Below, in pieces: positions 37,160 through 47,173 of a stretch of DNA of 59,441 nt. Position 1 is the stretch's first letter; each line of letters starts with the position of its first letter. The notes beneath the pieces are model-generated. The model saw nothing but the letters and a program-made list of their open reading frames with translations, was not told where the DNA came from and ran no database searches. Source of the stretch: Candidatus Zixiibacteriota bacterium (GTDB taxonomy: Bacteria; Zixibacteria; MSB-5A5; GN15; FEB-12); NCBI GenBank assembly GCA_024276275.1, contig JAJRXM010000019.1, positions 1 to 59,441 of the forward strand, given 5' to 3'. Made by a program: the position numbers and the translations under genes.

Positions 37160-38101
37160 ATGTATATTATAGAGCATTTACAACAAGCAAAAAAGCCGTT
37201 ATTTAGCTACGAGATTATCCCTCCTATGAGAGGGAAAAACTGTCGCGAGATTTTGGATATAGTAGAAGAACTGCTACCGTATGATCCGCCGTTTATTGAT
37301 GTTACCGCACATTCTGCTGAAGCATATTATGAAGAATTAGATAACGGTTCTATAAAGAGACACGTGCGCAAAAAAAGAACGGGAACTATTTCAATATGTG
37401 GAATTATCCAAAATAGATACAATATTGATACTGTCCCTCATTTGTTGTGTCGTGGGTTTACCAAGGAAGAAACCGAAGATGCGATGATAGAGCTGGGTTA
37501 TCTTGGAATTCACAATGTTTTAGCTATACGGGGTGATGAATCAAACTATATCAAACCTGTTGATACTGCTAAATCTGTAAATTCTTACGCTGATGAGCTT
37601 GTAACGCAGCTTAATAATCTTAAAAAAGGGATGTATTTAGAAGAAATAGAAAATTCCGACCCGATTGAAATGTGTATCGGTGTAGGCGGTTACCCTGAAA
37701 AACATCTGGAGGCACCGAATTTAAAAACAGATATTCAATACTTAAAAGCAAAAGTCGATGCCGGGGCAGACTATATTGTAACTCAAATGTTCTTTGATAC
37801 TTCATATTTTAATAAATTTGTATCAGAATGTCGCAAAGCAGGTATTAAAGTTCCTATTATCCCGGGTTTGAAGATTATTAGCGGTATCAAACAACTTTCA
37901 TCACTTCCGAAAAATTTCAATGTAACAATTCCCGAAGAATTATCCGATGAAATAACATCAAACCCGAAACATGTCAAAGAAATTGGCAAAAACTGGGCAT
38001 TAAAACAATCTGAGGGGCTTTTAAATAGTGGGGTTCGCTGTATTCATTTTTATATTATGAATGATACCAAAGCTGTTACATCTGTAATTAAAAAACTTTA
38101 A
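37160..38101 (+). CDS. metF: Methylenetetrahydrofolate reductase
   Basis: The 313-residue protein has the TIM-barrel MTHFR signatures SYEIIPPMRGKN near the start, IDVTAHS, NVLAIRGDE, then GADYIVTQMFFD and PIIPGLKII. The enzyme reduces 5,10-methylene- to 5-methyltetrahydrofolate with a flavin and feeds MetH, whose gene ends 137 bp upstream on the same strand. The length fits the short bacterial form without the eukaryotic regulatory domain. It is cytoplasmic. Confidence 0.93.
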   Translation: MYIIEHLQQAKKPLFSYEIIPPMRGKNCREILDIVEELLPYDPPFIDVTAHSAEAYYEELDNGSIKRHVRKKRTGTISICGIIQNRYNIDTVPHLLCRGFTKEETEDAMIELGYLGIHNVLAIRGDESNYIKPVDTAKSVNSYADELVTQLNNLKKGMYLEEIENSDPIEMCIGVGGYPEKHLEAPNLKTDIQYLKAKVDAGADYIVTQMFFDTSYFNKFVSECRKAGIKVPIIPGLKIISGIKQLSSLPKNFNVTIPEELSDEITSNPKHVKEIGKNWALKQSEGLLNSGVRCIHFYIMNDTKAVTSVIKKL

Positions 38102-38242
38102 AATCTTTTTGTATAACCAAATAATTATTGTTGATATTATAGAGTAATTTATATAGAATAAAATATTGCTTATTGTAAAAATGTGGGCAGCTTACTTATA
38201 CTTTGTTTGCTAATAAAATATATGACAAAAGGAATTGTCAGA

Positions 38243-39343
38243 ATGAAAAAACAAAAAATTGTTTTAATCGTTGGTGCCAGACCAAATTTCATGAAATCGG
38301 CACCTTTGATGCGAGAACTTTTATCTAATAAAAAATCTTTTGATACAAAACTAATCCATACCGGACAACATTATGACCATGCTTTGTCGCAACTATTCTT
38401 TGATGAGTTAAAAATGGCAAAACCGGATATTTATCTGGGCGTTGGTTCCGGTTCACATGCTGAACAAACAGCAAAAATAATGATTGAACTGGAAAAATCT
38501 TTTACTGAAATAAAACCTGATTTGGTTATGGTCTTTGGAGATATAAATTCCACTCTTGCCGCTGCTATTGTAGCTGCTAAAATGTGTATTAAGTTAGCAC
38601 ACGTCGAGGCAGGACTTCGGTCATTTGATCATACAATGCCTGAGGAAATCAACCGAATTGTAACAGACCGTCTTTCAAATTATTTATTTGTCTCAGAAGA
38701 ATCAGGGTTGATAAATCTCAAAAACGAGGGTGTCCCGGAATCTAAAATCTTTTATACCGGCAACATTATGATTGATTCTTTAGTTTCAAATTTAGAGGTT
38801 GCATCGCATTCTACTATTTTAGAAAGACTTTCATTGGAACCTGAAAACTACATAACAATGACAATGCATAGACCTGCCAATGTTGATTCTGAAGAGACGT
38901 TAAAAGAACTATTTAAAAGTATAACTGAAATCAGTAAAGAAATACCGATTGTTTTCCCATGCCATCCACGCACAAAAAAACGTCTTGAAGACTTTGGTAT
39001 TAAAAATAACGACGATTCACACGGTATCAAAGTTATAGAACCTCTTGGGTATCTTGATTTTTTGAAATTACAGTCTAAATCAAAATGTGTCTTAACTGAT
39101 TCCGGCGGGGTACAGGAAGAAACAACGTTTTTACAAATTCCATGTATTACTATGCGAAAAAACACCGAACGACCTTCAACGGTTGATATCGGTTCAAACC
39201 TTGTTATTGGAGTTGACCCGAAAGTTATTCAGGATACAACATTAGATTCAGTCCGTGGTAATGCAAAAGTCGGTTCTATTCCAAAGTTGTGGGACGGCAA
39301 CACTGCCGGTCGTATAGTCGATATTATGAAAACAAACTTATAA
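38243..39343 (+). CDS. wecB: UDP-N-acetylglucosamine 2-epimerase (non-hydrolysing)
   Basis: The protein carries the family's VGARPNFMKSAPL at the start, HTGQHYD, AHVEAGLRSFD, MPEEINRIVTDR, TMHRPANVD and LTDSGGVQEE. It interconverts UDP-GlcNAc and UDP-ManNAc in the cytoplasm for polysaccharide synthesis. I choose ATG 38243, preceded by AAAGGA; an in-frame ATG at 38222 is possible. At 366 residues it is the normal length. It opens a long same-strand polysaccharide locus, so ManNAc or a derivative such as ManNAcA is a likely component of the product. Confidence 0.93.
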   Translation: MKKQKIVLIVGARPNFMKSAPLMRELLSNKKSFDTKLIHTGQHYDHALSQLFFDELKMAKPDIYLGVGSGSHAEQTAKIMIELEKSFTEIKPDLVMVFGDINSTLAAAIVAAKMCIKLAHVEAGLRSFDHTMPEEINRIVTDRLSNYLFVSEESGLINLKNEGVPESKIFYTGNIMIDSLVSNLEVASHSTILERLSLEPENYITMTMHRPANVDSEETLKELFKSITEISKEIPIVFPCHPRTKKRLEDFGIKNNDDSHGIKVIEPLGYLDFLKLQSKSKCVLTDSGGVQEETTFLQIPCITMRKNTERPSTVDIGSNLVIGVDPKVIQDTTLDSVRGNAKVGSIPKLWDGNTAGRIVDIMKTNL

Positions 39344-39366
39344 TATAAATTGTATTTTCTATTCTT

Positions 39367-40878
39367 ATGACAGTTTCAGGAAATCTCGTTGCAATAAGTA
39401 GATCTGATAAAGCAGAGTATCCGGCTGATGCTCCGTTTCATCCGCAGGATCAATTCCCTGAATATAAATTTTCAGAATTCAGTTCAGAAAAAAACTATAT
39501 CTATAATGCTGTTCGCCAGTCATTTTATCTTTTAGGTTTGGATAAAGAAAACTATGGTACAAAAAATTGGAATCCGTTAAAAGAGTTTATCCACAAAGGT
39601 GATACAGTATTACTGAAACCGAATTTAGTAAAAGAGTTTCATCCGAGGGATAAAAACGGATGGGAATATATTCTCACTCATGGGTCAGTTATTCGAGCTG
39701 TTGCCGACTATGTTTTCTTAGCATTAGAAGGTGAAGGAAAAGTTATCTTAGGCGATGCTCCTCAAACAGACTCATCGTTTACAACTATTGTAAAACTTCT
39801 CAAACTGCAGGAAATAACAGACTATTATAAATCAAAAGACCTCGATTTCTCATTACTTGATTTCCGAAAAGAAGAATGGGAAAATAAAAACGATGTTATC
39901 GTAAAAAGAACTAAACTTACCGGTGATCCGTATGGCTATTTTGCTTTTGACCTTGCAGAGAAATCAGAATTTCATTCTCATTCCGGTGTCGGAAATTATT
40001 ATGGGGCTGACTACGATTCTGATGAAGTAAACAGTCATCATAACGGCCATAAAAATGAGTATCTTATAACCGGTGCTGCTATCAAGTGCGATGTCTATTT
40101 TAACATAGCGAAATTAAAAACACACAAAAAAGCCGGTGTTACAATAAACTTAAAAAATTTAGTCGGTGTAAACGGCGACAAAAACTGGCTGCCGCATCAT
40201 ACCGAGGGAGACCCTACAAGCGGTGGCGATCAATTTCCCGAAATCAAAATCTCACAAAAAGCAGAAAACTCATCGGTTCATTTACTAAAAAAATTAGCAC
40301 TCGGCATTCCCTTTATCGGTCCAAAAATTATGCAGCTAGCCAGACCAATCGGAAAAAAGATTTTTGGTGATACTGAAAATATTATCAGAAGCGGTAACTG
40401 GTACGGCAACGATACTGTATGGCGGATGTGTCTTGATTTAAACAAACTTGTATTATACGGTCATAACAATGGCACTTTAAAAGAAGATACTCTTGCTAAT
40501 CGTAAAAGATATTTATGCCTTGTTGACGGGTTTATTGCCGGTGAAGGTCGGGGGCCTATGAATCCCGATCCTTTTGATGCTTCTCTCTGTATCTTTGGAA
40601 CAAACCCGGTTGCGGTCGATGCTGTTGGAGCGACTCTTATGGGATTTGACATAAACAAAATTCCGATTATCCCAAATGCCTTTAAAGTAAAGCACTATAA
40701 ACTGGTTGGTTTTTGTAAAGATGAGATACTATGTCAAAGCAATGTCCCCGATTGGTCAAAAAAAATATTTGATATAGAAAAAGAATCAGTCTATTCGTTT
40801 AAACCTCATTTCGGTTGGACCGGACATATAGAAAAAACGGGAGCTGCAGATGTCAAAGTCAATACAACTGTATCATAA
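39367..40878 (+). CDS. DUF362 domain protein
   Basis: The 503-residue protein matches the DUF362 family: VLLKPNLVKEFHP near residue 80, VILGDAPQTDSSF, IKCDVYFNIAKLKTHKKAGVTINLKNLVG, and the closing NPVAVDAVGATLMGFD. DUF362 proteins have no settled function; many carry a 4Fe-4S ferredoxin tail, which this one lacks. It appears in capsule and exopolysaccharide loci beside PaaK-like and AsnB-like genes, as here. It overlaps the next gene by 29 bp, which supports coupled expression. Confidence 0.85.
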   Translation: MTVSGNLVAISRSDKAEYPADAPFHPQDQFPEYKFSEFSSEKNYIYNAVRQSFYLLGLDKENYGTKNWNPLKEFIHKGDTVLLKPNLVKEFHPRDKNGWEYILTHGSVIRAVADYVFLALEGEGKVILGDAPQTDSSFTTIVKLLKLQEITDYYKSKDLDFSLLDFRKEEWENKNDVIVKRTKLTGDPYGYFAFDLAEKSEFHSHSGVGNYYGADYDSDEVNSHHNGHKNEYLITGAAIKCDVYFNIAKLKTHKKAGVTINLKNLVGVNGDKNWLPHHTEGDPTSGGDQFPEIKISQKAENSSVHLLKKLALGIPFIGPKIMQLARPIGKKIFGDTENIIRSGNWYGNDTVWRMCLDLNKLVLYGHNNGTLKEDTLANRKRYLCLVDGFIAGEGRGPMNPDPFDASLCIFGTNPVAVDAVGATLMGFDINKIPIIPNAFKVKHYKLVGFCKDEILCQSNVPDWSKKIFDIEKESVYSFKPHFGWTGHIEKTGAADVKVNTTVS

Positions 40879-42235
40879 ACTTCCGTATTTTCTCAAACAA
40901 CTCATCTGCTCCTATGAAGGAAAAAAAATTCAAAAACGCCGTTATGATGATTCTTTTTTGCAACTTCTAAAAAAATACAACGAAAGAACAACAATAAGCA
41001 AAGAAGATCTATACCAATTTAGAGATGAGAGCTTAATAAAATTTATCCATTATGCGATAGACAATATACCTTTTTACAAAAAGTATAACAAAAATGATTT
41101 TAAAACATTTGAAGACCTATCGAAACTACCTCTATTAACAAAAGAAACAGTCCACAATAATATAGAACAGTTCAAATCTGCTTCATATAGTCAATCTGAT
41201 TGCATTACTTCCCATACAAGCGGAACTACCGGAGCGGGACTTGTTTTCCCTGTTTCAAAAGTTGCCGAAAAACATCAATGGGCTGTTTGGTGGCGGTATC
41301 GAAATAATCTTGGAATCAAGTTCAAAACCAAATGCGGTATTTTTACAGGTCAACCGATATTAAACCCTACCGAAAAAAATCCGCCATTTTGGATACTGAA
41401 TAATGCGAACAATGAAATTATTTTTAGCGGGTACCACCTGCATGTTAATAATATTGCTCACTATATAAATGCTATAAATAAATATAAAATAGAATGGCTA
41501 CATGGATATCCCTCAAATTTGGCACTACTTGCAAAACTAATGTCAGAAGCAAACCTGAACATTAACCATAAAATAAAAATTATTACTACCGGTGCTGAGT
41601 CTTTATTGATGTATCAGAAAAACCTGATAGAATCACAATTTCAAACAACAGTATATAATCATTATGGACTTGCCGAGGCTGTTGTAAATATTTCTGAATG
41701 TAAAAATGGGAACTTACATGTTGATGAAGATTTTTCAGCGGTTGAATTACAGCACCTAGAGGGAAACCGATACAAAATTATCGGAACCAATTATCATAAC
41801 TCTGCTTTTCCTCTTTTACGCTATGACACCGGTGATATTGCTACTATTGAAAACGAAAAACTATCTTGCTCCTGCTCCTATCACTGCAGAATTGTAACGT
41901 CTATAGACGGCCGCAAAGAAGATTATATATATCTTTCTGACAATGTACCAATCGGACGACTTGACCACTTGTTTAAAGATTTAGTCCATGTCAAACAAGC
42001 TCAGATATATCAAAAAGAGATTGGGAAAATGGAAATCCGAATTGTAAAAGATACTCTATATTCAAATGCCGATGAAAAGAAACTAATTTCAGAAATAAAT
42101 ATGCGAATGGGCAGTAAAATAGAATTCAAAATTTTATATCTTGATGAAATAAAAAAAATAAGCAGAGGGAAATTTCGTTTTATCCTTTCTGATGTTAAGA
42201 ATAACAATATTAAAGAGATGGCAGAAAATTACTGA
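40850..42235 (+). CDS. PaaK/CapK-like AMP-forming adenylating enzyme
   Basis: This 461-residue protein matches the phenylacetate-CoA ligase-like branch: DLSKLPLLTKETV, the ATP-binding loop SHTSGTTGAGL, NHYGLAEAV and LRYDTGDIA. Such enzymes activate a carboxylate as an acyl-adenylate; CapK relatives occur in polysaccharide loci and probably serve acylation or amidation of a sugar. It overlaps DUF362 upstream and ends on the first base of the AsnB start (TGATG). Together these three genes look like a decorating module. The substrate is unknown. Confidence 0.85.
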   Translation: MSKSIQLYHKLPYFLKQLICSYEGKKIQKRRYDDSFLQLLKKYNERTTISKEDLYQFRDESLIKFIHYAIDNIPFYKKYNKNDFKTFEDLSKLPLLTKETVHNNIEQFKSASYSQSDCITSHTSGTTGAGLVFPVSKVAEKHQWAVWWRYRNNLGIKFKTKCGIFTGQPILNPTEKNPPFWILNNANNEIIFSGYHLHVNNIAHYINAINKYKIEWLHGYPSNLALLAKLMSEANLNINHKIKIITTGAESLLMYQKNLIESQFQTTVYNHYGLAEAVVNISECKNGNLHVDEDFSAVELQHLEGNRYKIIGTNYHNSAFPLLRYDTGDIATIENEKLSCSCSYHCRIVTSIDGRKEDYIYLSDNVPIGRLDHLFKDLVHVKQAQIYQKEIGKMEIRIVKDTLYSNADEKKLISEINMRMGSKIEFKILYLDEIKKISRGKFRFILSDVKNNNIKEMAENY

Positions 42236-44133
42236 TGTGTGGAATTGTTGGAGCATTTTCATTTGGCAATAATACCTTTGAGATAACAGAGCCATATATA
42301 CAAACTATGCGGGACATGATGACTCATCGGGGACCGGACGGTGCAGGTTTGTGGGTCTCCGATGACAAAAAAGTCGGCTTTGGACATCGCAGACTTTCAA
42401 TTATAGATCTTTCAGAAAAAGCAGCACAACCGATGTCAAATGAAGATGATTCACTATGGGTGACCTTTAACGGGGAAATATATAACCATGCTGAGATTAG
42501 AAAAGAATTACAACAAACAGGGAATCATCATTTTAAAACAGACCATTCTGATACTGAAATAATTCTCCACGCCTTTGAAGAGTGGGGTATTACCTGTATA
42601 AATAAATTTCGCGGGATGTTTGCTTTTGCTCTTTACGATTCAAAAAAACAAGAGCTATGGCTGGTACGTGACCGTATAGGGGTCAAACCTTTATATTATT
42701 CTATTCATAATGGACGGATTGTTTTTGCCTCAGAAATAAAAGCTCTCCTAAAAGATAAAGATCAAAAAAGAAAAGTAAATGAACAGTCGCTGTTTCATTT
42801 TCTCTCATTTCTTACAACTCCTGCACCTGATACACTATTTGAAGGTATAAAAAAACTACCGTGCGGTTCTTGGATATGTGTGAATAAAAATGGAGATATT
42901 CAACAAGAAAAATACTATGATGTTTTAGATCATACATCTGACTTATCAAACTTATCAGAAAAAGATATTACGGGAAAAATATTAGATGAACTACGCAAAG
43001 CAGTTCAACTTCGCAAAGAATCTGATGTACCTGTCGGCGTTTTTCTCTCAGGCGGTATAGACTCAAGTACCAATGCCGCTCTTTTTTCAGAGAACTCTCA
43101 AAATAATATAAAAACTTTTACAATCGGCTATCAAGGTGAATATAAATCAAACCCAAGTGAAACAAAGTATGCCAAACAGATGGCAGAAATTGTTAATGCT
43201 GAATACCATGAACATCTTCTTTCAATAGATGACTTAATTGATTTCCTCCCCGAGATGGTAAAACTACAGGATGAACCTATAGCCGATCCGGTTTGTGTTC
43301 CTGTCTACTATGTTTCAAAACTTGCCCGTGACAACGGTGTCATTGTTTGCCAGGTTGGTGAAGGTGCCGATGAGCTATATTGGGGTTACAATGAATGGAA
43401 AACAATGCTTAATCTGCAAAAACTATCCAACCTACCGTTATCAAAAATCCCAATTTCTATTTTAATACTTGCAATGAAGCTTACGGGTAAAACAGAAAAA
43501 CCTTCGTATGAGTATCTTCGCAGAGGACTTCACAGTCAACCTGTCTTTTGGGGTGGGGCTGAGGCTTTTACCGAAACAGAAAAGATGAATTTACTTTCTC
43601 CCAGGCTCAAAGAAAAATTTCAAAATTATTCATCGTGGGAAGCACTGGCACCGTTGAGAAAACAGTTTGAGGAAAAAGCTGCTGAAAAATCTGACCTAAA
43701 CTGGATGACATATATTGATTTGAATCTAAGACTACCGGAACTTCTCTTAATGCGGGTAGATAAAATGAGTATGGGAGTTTCGCTTGAGGGAAGGGTTCCG
43801 TTTTTAGATCACAAATTTGTCGAATTGGCCATGTCTATTCCACAGAAGATGAAAACAAAAAATGACACACTAAAATATCTTCTAAAAAAATCAGTTCGAG
43901 GCGTTATACCCGATGAATTGATTGATCGAAAAAAACAAGGCTTTGGAGTACCTGTATATGAATGGCTTTTTGATAAGCTGGGTGATAAAATAGAAACAGA
44001 GTTGTCACAGTTTTGTGATAAAACAGATTTTTTTGATAAAAAAGAAGTAATGCGACAAGTTGAATTAAAAAACGGACCTAAAATCTGGTATCTCTATAAT
44101 TTTGCTCTTTGGTGGAAAGAATATATCGAATAA
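42235..44133 (+). CDS. AsnB-type glutamine-dependent amidotransferase
   Basis: The protein starts MCGIVGAFSF, giving the N-terminal nucleophile Cys2 after Met removal, and has HRGPDGAG, GHRRLSIIDL and FNGEIYNH of the glutaminase domain. The synthetase domain has the PP-loop SGGIDSS (from residue 272) and RVDKMSMGVSLEGRVPFLD. The 632-residue length is normal. It hydrolyses glutamine and uses ATP to amidate a carboxylate. In a polysaccharide locus the acceptor is more likely a uronic-acid sugar than aspartate, but a housekeeping asnB role cannot be excluded. Confidence 0.93.
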   Translation: MCGIVGAFSFGNNTFEITEPYIQTMRDMMTHRGPDGAGLWVSDDKKVGFGHRRLSIIDLSEKAAQPMSNEDDSLWVTFNGEIYNHAEIRKELQQTGNHHFKTDHSDTEIILHAFEEWGITCINKFRGMFAFALYDSKKQELWLVRDRIGVKPLYYSIHNGRIVFASEIKALLKDKDQKRKVNEQSLFHFLSFLTTPAPDTLFEGIKKLPCGSWICVNKNGDIQQEKYYDVLDHTSDLSNLSEKDITGKILDELRKAVQLRKESDVPVGVFLSGGIDSSTNAALFSENSQNNIKTFTIGYQGEYKSNPSETKYAKQMAEIVNAEYHEHLLSIDDLIDFLPEMVKLQDEPIADPVCVPVYYVSKLARDNGVIVCQVGEGADELYWGYNEWKTMLNLQKLSNLPLSKIPISILILAMKLTGKTEKPSYEYLRRGLHSQPVFWGGAEAFTETEKMNLLSPRLKEKFQNYSSWEALAPLRKQFEEKAAEKSDLNWMTYIDLNLRLPELLLMRVDKMSMGVSLEGRVPFLDHKFVELAMSIPQKMKTKNDTLKYLLKKSVRGVIPDELIDRKKQGFGVPVYEWLFDKLGDKIETELSQFCDKTDFFDKKEVMRQVELKNGPKIWYLYNFALWWKEYIE

Positions 44134-44307
44134 AGTATAAATCAGGTAAATCTTTCTGTTCAATTTAGAATTATTTTCCTGTTTTATAAACAGCAATATA
44201 TATAAGCATATAAATACAACAATTAACTTGTTATTATATATATAGTTAAAGTTTATCGCATTGTCGGTTTCAATCAGGCATGGTGATTGCATATACAAGT
44301 AAATGAT

Positions 44308-45417
44308 ATGGAAAAAATACAATTAAAAAAGAATTCCGAAAGTGCTGCCTCACCTTTTTTCCAATCGGTGCTGCTGCCGCTTTTGCGATATAAAAAAATG
44401 ACCTATACGATTGTGACAGTTACTCTTATGGTCACATTGGTCTATTGTCTTTTGATACCTAACTGGTATACATCAACTGCAACAATTCTACCTACTGCAG
44501 GTGGCAGTGGACTGTCCGGATTATCAACATTTGCAGGTTCACTTGCCGAACTAGGATTAGGTACAATGATGCAGGCTGATGAAAACTCATCGGCACTATT
44601 CCCAAAAATATTGAAAAGCAGACTTATATCTGAAAAACTTTTAGACCACAAGTTTGATTTCAAGTTTGATGGTCAGAATAAAAGCATGACTTTAGATGAG
44701 TACCTGGGTGCCGACAACCGAGACAAAGCGATAAAAAAACTTAACAAACTCGTAACAATTGATGTTGATAAAACTACCGGTGTTCTCAGACTTTCAGCAA
44801 TGACAGAATATCCCGAGTTATCTGCTTTGGTTGTACATACATATTTAGATGAATTGAATGACTATAATATGTATACAAGAAAGTCTAAAGCTCAGGAAAA
44901 CAAATCATTTATAAATAACAGACTCTTAGAAACTAAACTGGAGCTACTCTCAGCAGAAGAAAACTTAAAATTATTTCAAAATAAAAACCGTAACTATCTT
45001 TCATCTTCAGACCCAGCACTTCGTCAAGAGCATCTCCGTTTACAGCGTACTGTTACTATAAAGGAAACTATTATGCTGCAGCTCACTAAACAATTTGAAT
45101 TAGCCCGTGTAGAAGCTGCCAAAGATATTCCTATAGTACGAGTGATTGACAAAGGCTCGGTACCGATTATGAAAACAAAACCGAGTAGAACAGTATATAT
45201 GTTTATGGCATTGTTAGGTTCGCTTTTTGTATCGGTTATTTTATCTTTATGGTTTGAAATAGTAAATAAAAGAGGTATTTCGTCGCAATTAAATTCTTTG
45301 CTCGCATCACCTGAAATCGAAATGAATAAGTTTGAAGAAAAGTTAATTCAAACAACCTCTCATACAGTCAATAGAATAAAAGGAACTATAGAAAAAACTG
45401 ACAGGACGTCGGTTTAA
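44308..45417 (+). CDS. Wzz-like polysaccharide chain-length determinant
   Basis: The 369-residue protein has two membrane helices, near residues 31-53 (TYTIVTVTLMVTLVYCLLIP) and 298-320 (VYMFMALLGSLFVSVILSLW). They flank a periplasmic domain with coiled-coil stretches (NNRLLETKLELLSAEENL), and the typical proline-containing VIDKGSVPIMKTKPSR precedes the second helix. It lacks a cytoplasmic tyrosine kinase, so it is a PCP-1/Wzz type rather than Wzc. ATG 44308 is preferred over TTG 44287. It sets polymer length with the Wzy-like and Wzx-like proteins encoded downstream. Confidence 0.9.
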   Translation: MEKIQLKKNSESAASPFFQSVLLPLLRYKKMTYTIVTVTLMVTLVYCLLIPNWYTSTATILPTAGGSGLSGLSTFAGSLAELGLGTMMQADENSSALFPKILKSRLISEKLLDHKFDFKFDGQNKSMTLDEYLGADNRDKAIKKLNKLVTIDVDKTTGVLRLSAMTEYPELSALVVHTYLDELNDYNMYTRKSKAQENKSFINNRLLETKLELLSAEENLKLFQNKNRNYLSSSDPALRQEHLRLQRTVTIKETIMLQLTKQFELARVEAAKDIPIVRVIDKGSVPIMKTKPSRTVYMFMALLGSLFVSVILSLWFEIVNKRGISSQLNSLLASPEIEMNKFEEKLIQTTSHTVNRIKGTIEKTDRTSV

Positions 45418-45439
45418 TTTAGAATAGGAACAAAAAAAG

Positions 45440-46147
45440 ATGAAATCATTACTACGCTCAGGTGCAAAAACAGTTTATAAGTATATGACAGAAATACCGA
45501 ACAGGTTTACTATTGCAGCCGGTCGAATGGGTATGATAGAACTATATCAACCGATTTTCGGGGAAGAAGAATCCGGAGCCGAAGCACAAAGAATGTGTGC
45601 GGACAGATGGAAACAAATGAAAAAACATCTTCCAAAAGATAAGTTTTCATTTATGGATATCGGTTCACAAATCGGATATTTTACTTTTCAAGCAGCCAAA
45701 GAGGGTGGTGTATCTTTTGGAATAGAACGAAACAAACGATACTGTGAAGTTGCCCATGCTATTAAATCTATGCGAAATATGGATCACGTTGCATTTTTAA
45801 ATATCGGTATTGATTCATTTACCGTAAAAGGTTTACCGAATGTAGATGTGCTTTGTTGTATGTCGATTTTTCATCATTGGGTTCGCGAAAGCGGATTTGA
45901 AGAGGCAGATAAAATTTTTACAGAACTTACAAACCGTACTAACGCAATATATTTTGATACCGGCCAATCAAATGAACAGGATGTTGACTGGGCTAAAGAC
46001 CTTGAATTTATGAATCCTAACCCGGTTGAATGGATCGAAAAATATCTCAAGTCTAAAGGATTTACAACGGTAAAACAGTTAGGTGAGTTTGCGACACATC
46101 TCTCGCCGGTACCGCGTATGCTCTTTTTTGCCTCAAAAGACAAGTAA
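45440..46147 (+). CDS. Class I SAM-dependent methyltransferase
   Basis: The 235-residue protein has a Rossmann SAM motif SFMDIGSQIGYFTFQAA near residue 70 and a likely acidic SAM ribose contact in GIERNKRY. VDVLCCMSIFHHW follows as motif IV. It is cytoplasmic and in line with the polysaccharide genes, 22 bp after the Wzz-like gene. It may methylate a sugar or a lipid-linked intermediate, but the sequence does not tell the acceptor. Confidence 0.85.
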   Translation: MKSLLRSGAKTVYKYMTEIPNRFTIAAGRMGMIELYQPIFGEEESGAEAQRMCADRWKQMKKHLPKDKFSFMDIGSQIGYFTFQAAKEGGVSFGIERNKRYCEVAHAIKSMRNMDHVAFLNIGIDSFTVKGLPNVDVLCCMSIFHHWVRESGFEEADKIFTELTNRTNAIYFDTGQSNEQDVDWAKDLEFMNPNPVEWIEKYLKSKGFTTVKQLGEFATHLSPVPRMLFFASKDK

Positions 46148-46171
46148 AACTATTCAATCGAAAGTTTTCAA

Positions 46172-47173
46172 ATGGGTAAAATAGCTCTTGAGAAAAAGGA
46201 GATTGAAGAATGTTTTAACGCTCTGCATCTTTTATCTCAAAATAATTTTGATTCAAAAAGAATTCGAGGGTCGTTTTCCAGATTTCCGAACGGATTTTTT
46301 ATAAATGACTCAATCGATGCGGACTCTTTTTTTACTGAAACAATTAAAGAACCGTCTCGAAAAGATAAACTATCTAAACTCCTTTCCTCAATCCGACTGG
46401 TAAAAAAACTGGGAACAACATCATTTGAAATTGCAATTCCTTCATCACTACTTGAGATAAAGGAAAAAATTTGTGCATTAAAAATGATAAACGATTCATT
46501 AATTCTATGGACAGATAATTTTGTGTACAAAATTCCTGCCACTGAAAAAGCAGTAAGACGAACCAATAAAACAAAAGATAATTTAGTTATTCTAAAAAAA
46601 TTAGATACTGACATACAGGAATTATTCCTCATCCCCCAATTTATCGAAACCTCAGACATGGTACTACAATGCAGTGTCAAATGTTTAACCCTGTCTTTGG
46701 ATAACGAAAAAATTTCGGAAATTGATAATTTCTTGAATACCTATTTTTCAAAAGTGTTTCAAAGTGCCGAACTACAAAATTCAATTTACCGAGGTCTCCA
46801 ACATGGCGATTTACATTTTAGAAACCTGTTAAAACGTAAAAATAATAAACTCTGTATTACAGACTTAGATCTCATTGAAGAGAACGGTTTTCCATTTTTA
46901 GACCTCATGCATTTTGCTATTCATCTTACCCGAACTATTGAAAAATCTTCTCAATACCAACCTTTTGAATCTTTCTTAAAAGAAAAAAGCTATTTGTATA
47001 ATAAACTAAAAACATATAATTTTTATAAAATTTCTGAAATATGGCTGCAGTATTATCATGACGATTATATCGCTTTATATATTCAAAGCCAGATTGAATG
47101 GTATCATTATAACAAAGCAACCTCTGATGAACTTATACAGCTTGAAAAACTACAAAAGAAATATGTGTTATGA
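46172..47173 (+). CDS. APH-like small-molecule or sugar kinase in the polysaccharide locus
   Basis: The C-terminal half carries the phosphotransferase catalytic loop GLQHGDLHFRNLL and the metal-binding ITDLDLIEENGFPFLDLMHFA of the aminoglycoside-phosphotransferase/choline-kinase fold. The N-lobe is weaker, and residues 1-100 are unlike known families. Proteins of this type in polysaccharide clusters phosphorylate a sugar, lipid core or small alcohol. It overlaps the next gene by four bases (ATGA). The substrate is unknown. Confidence 0.75.
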   Translation: MGKIALEKKEIEECFNALHLLSQNNFDSKRIRGSFSRFPNGFFINDSIDADSFFTETIKEPSRKDKLSKLLSSIRLVKKLGTTSFEIAIPSSLLEIKEKICALKMINDSLILWTDNFVYKIPATEKAVRRTNKTKDNLVILKKLDTDIQELFLIPQFIETSDMVLQCSVKCLTLSLDNEKISEIDNFLNTYFSKVFQSAELQNSIYRGLQHGDLHFRNLLKRKNNKLCITDLDLIEENGFPFLDLMHFAIHLTRTIEKSSQYQPFESFLKEKSYLYNKLKTYNFYKISEIWLQYYHDDYIALYIQSQIEWYHYNKATSDELIQLEKLQKKYVL

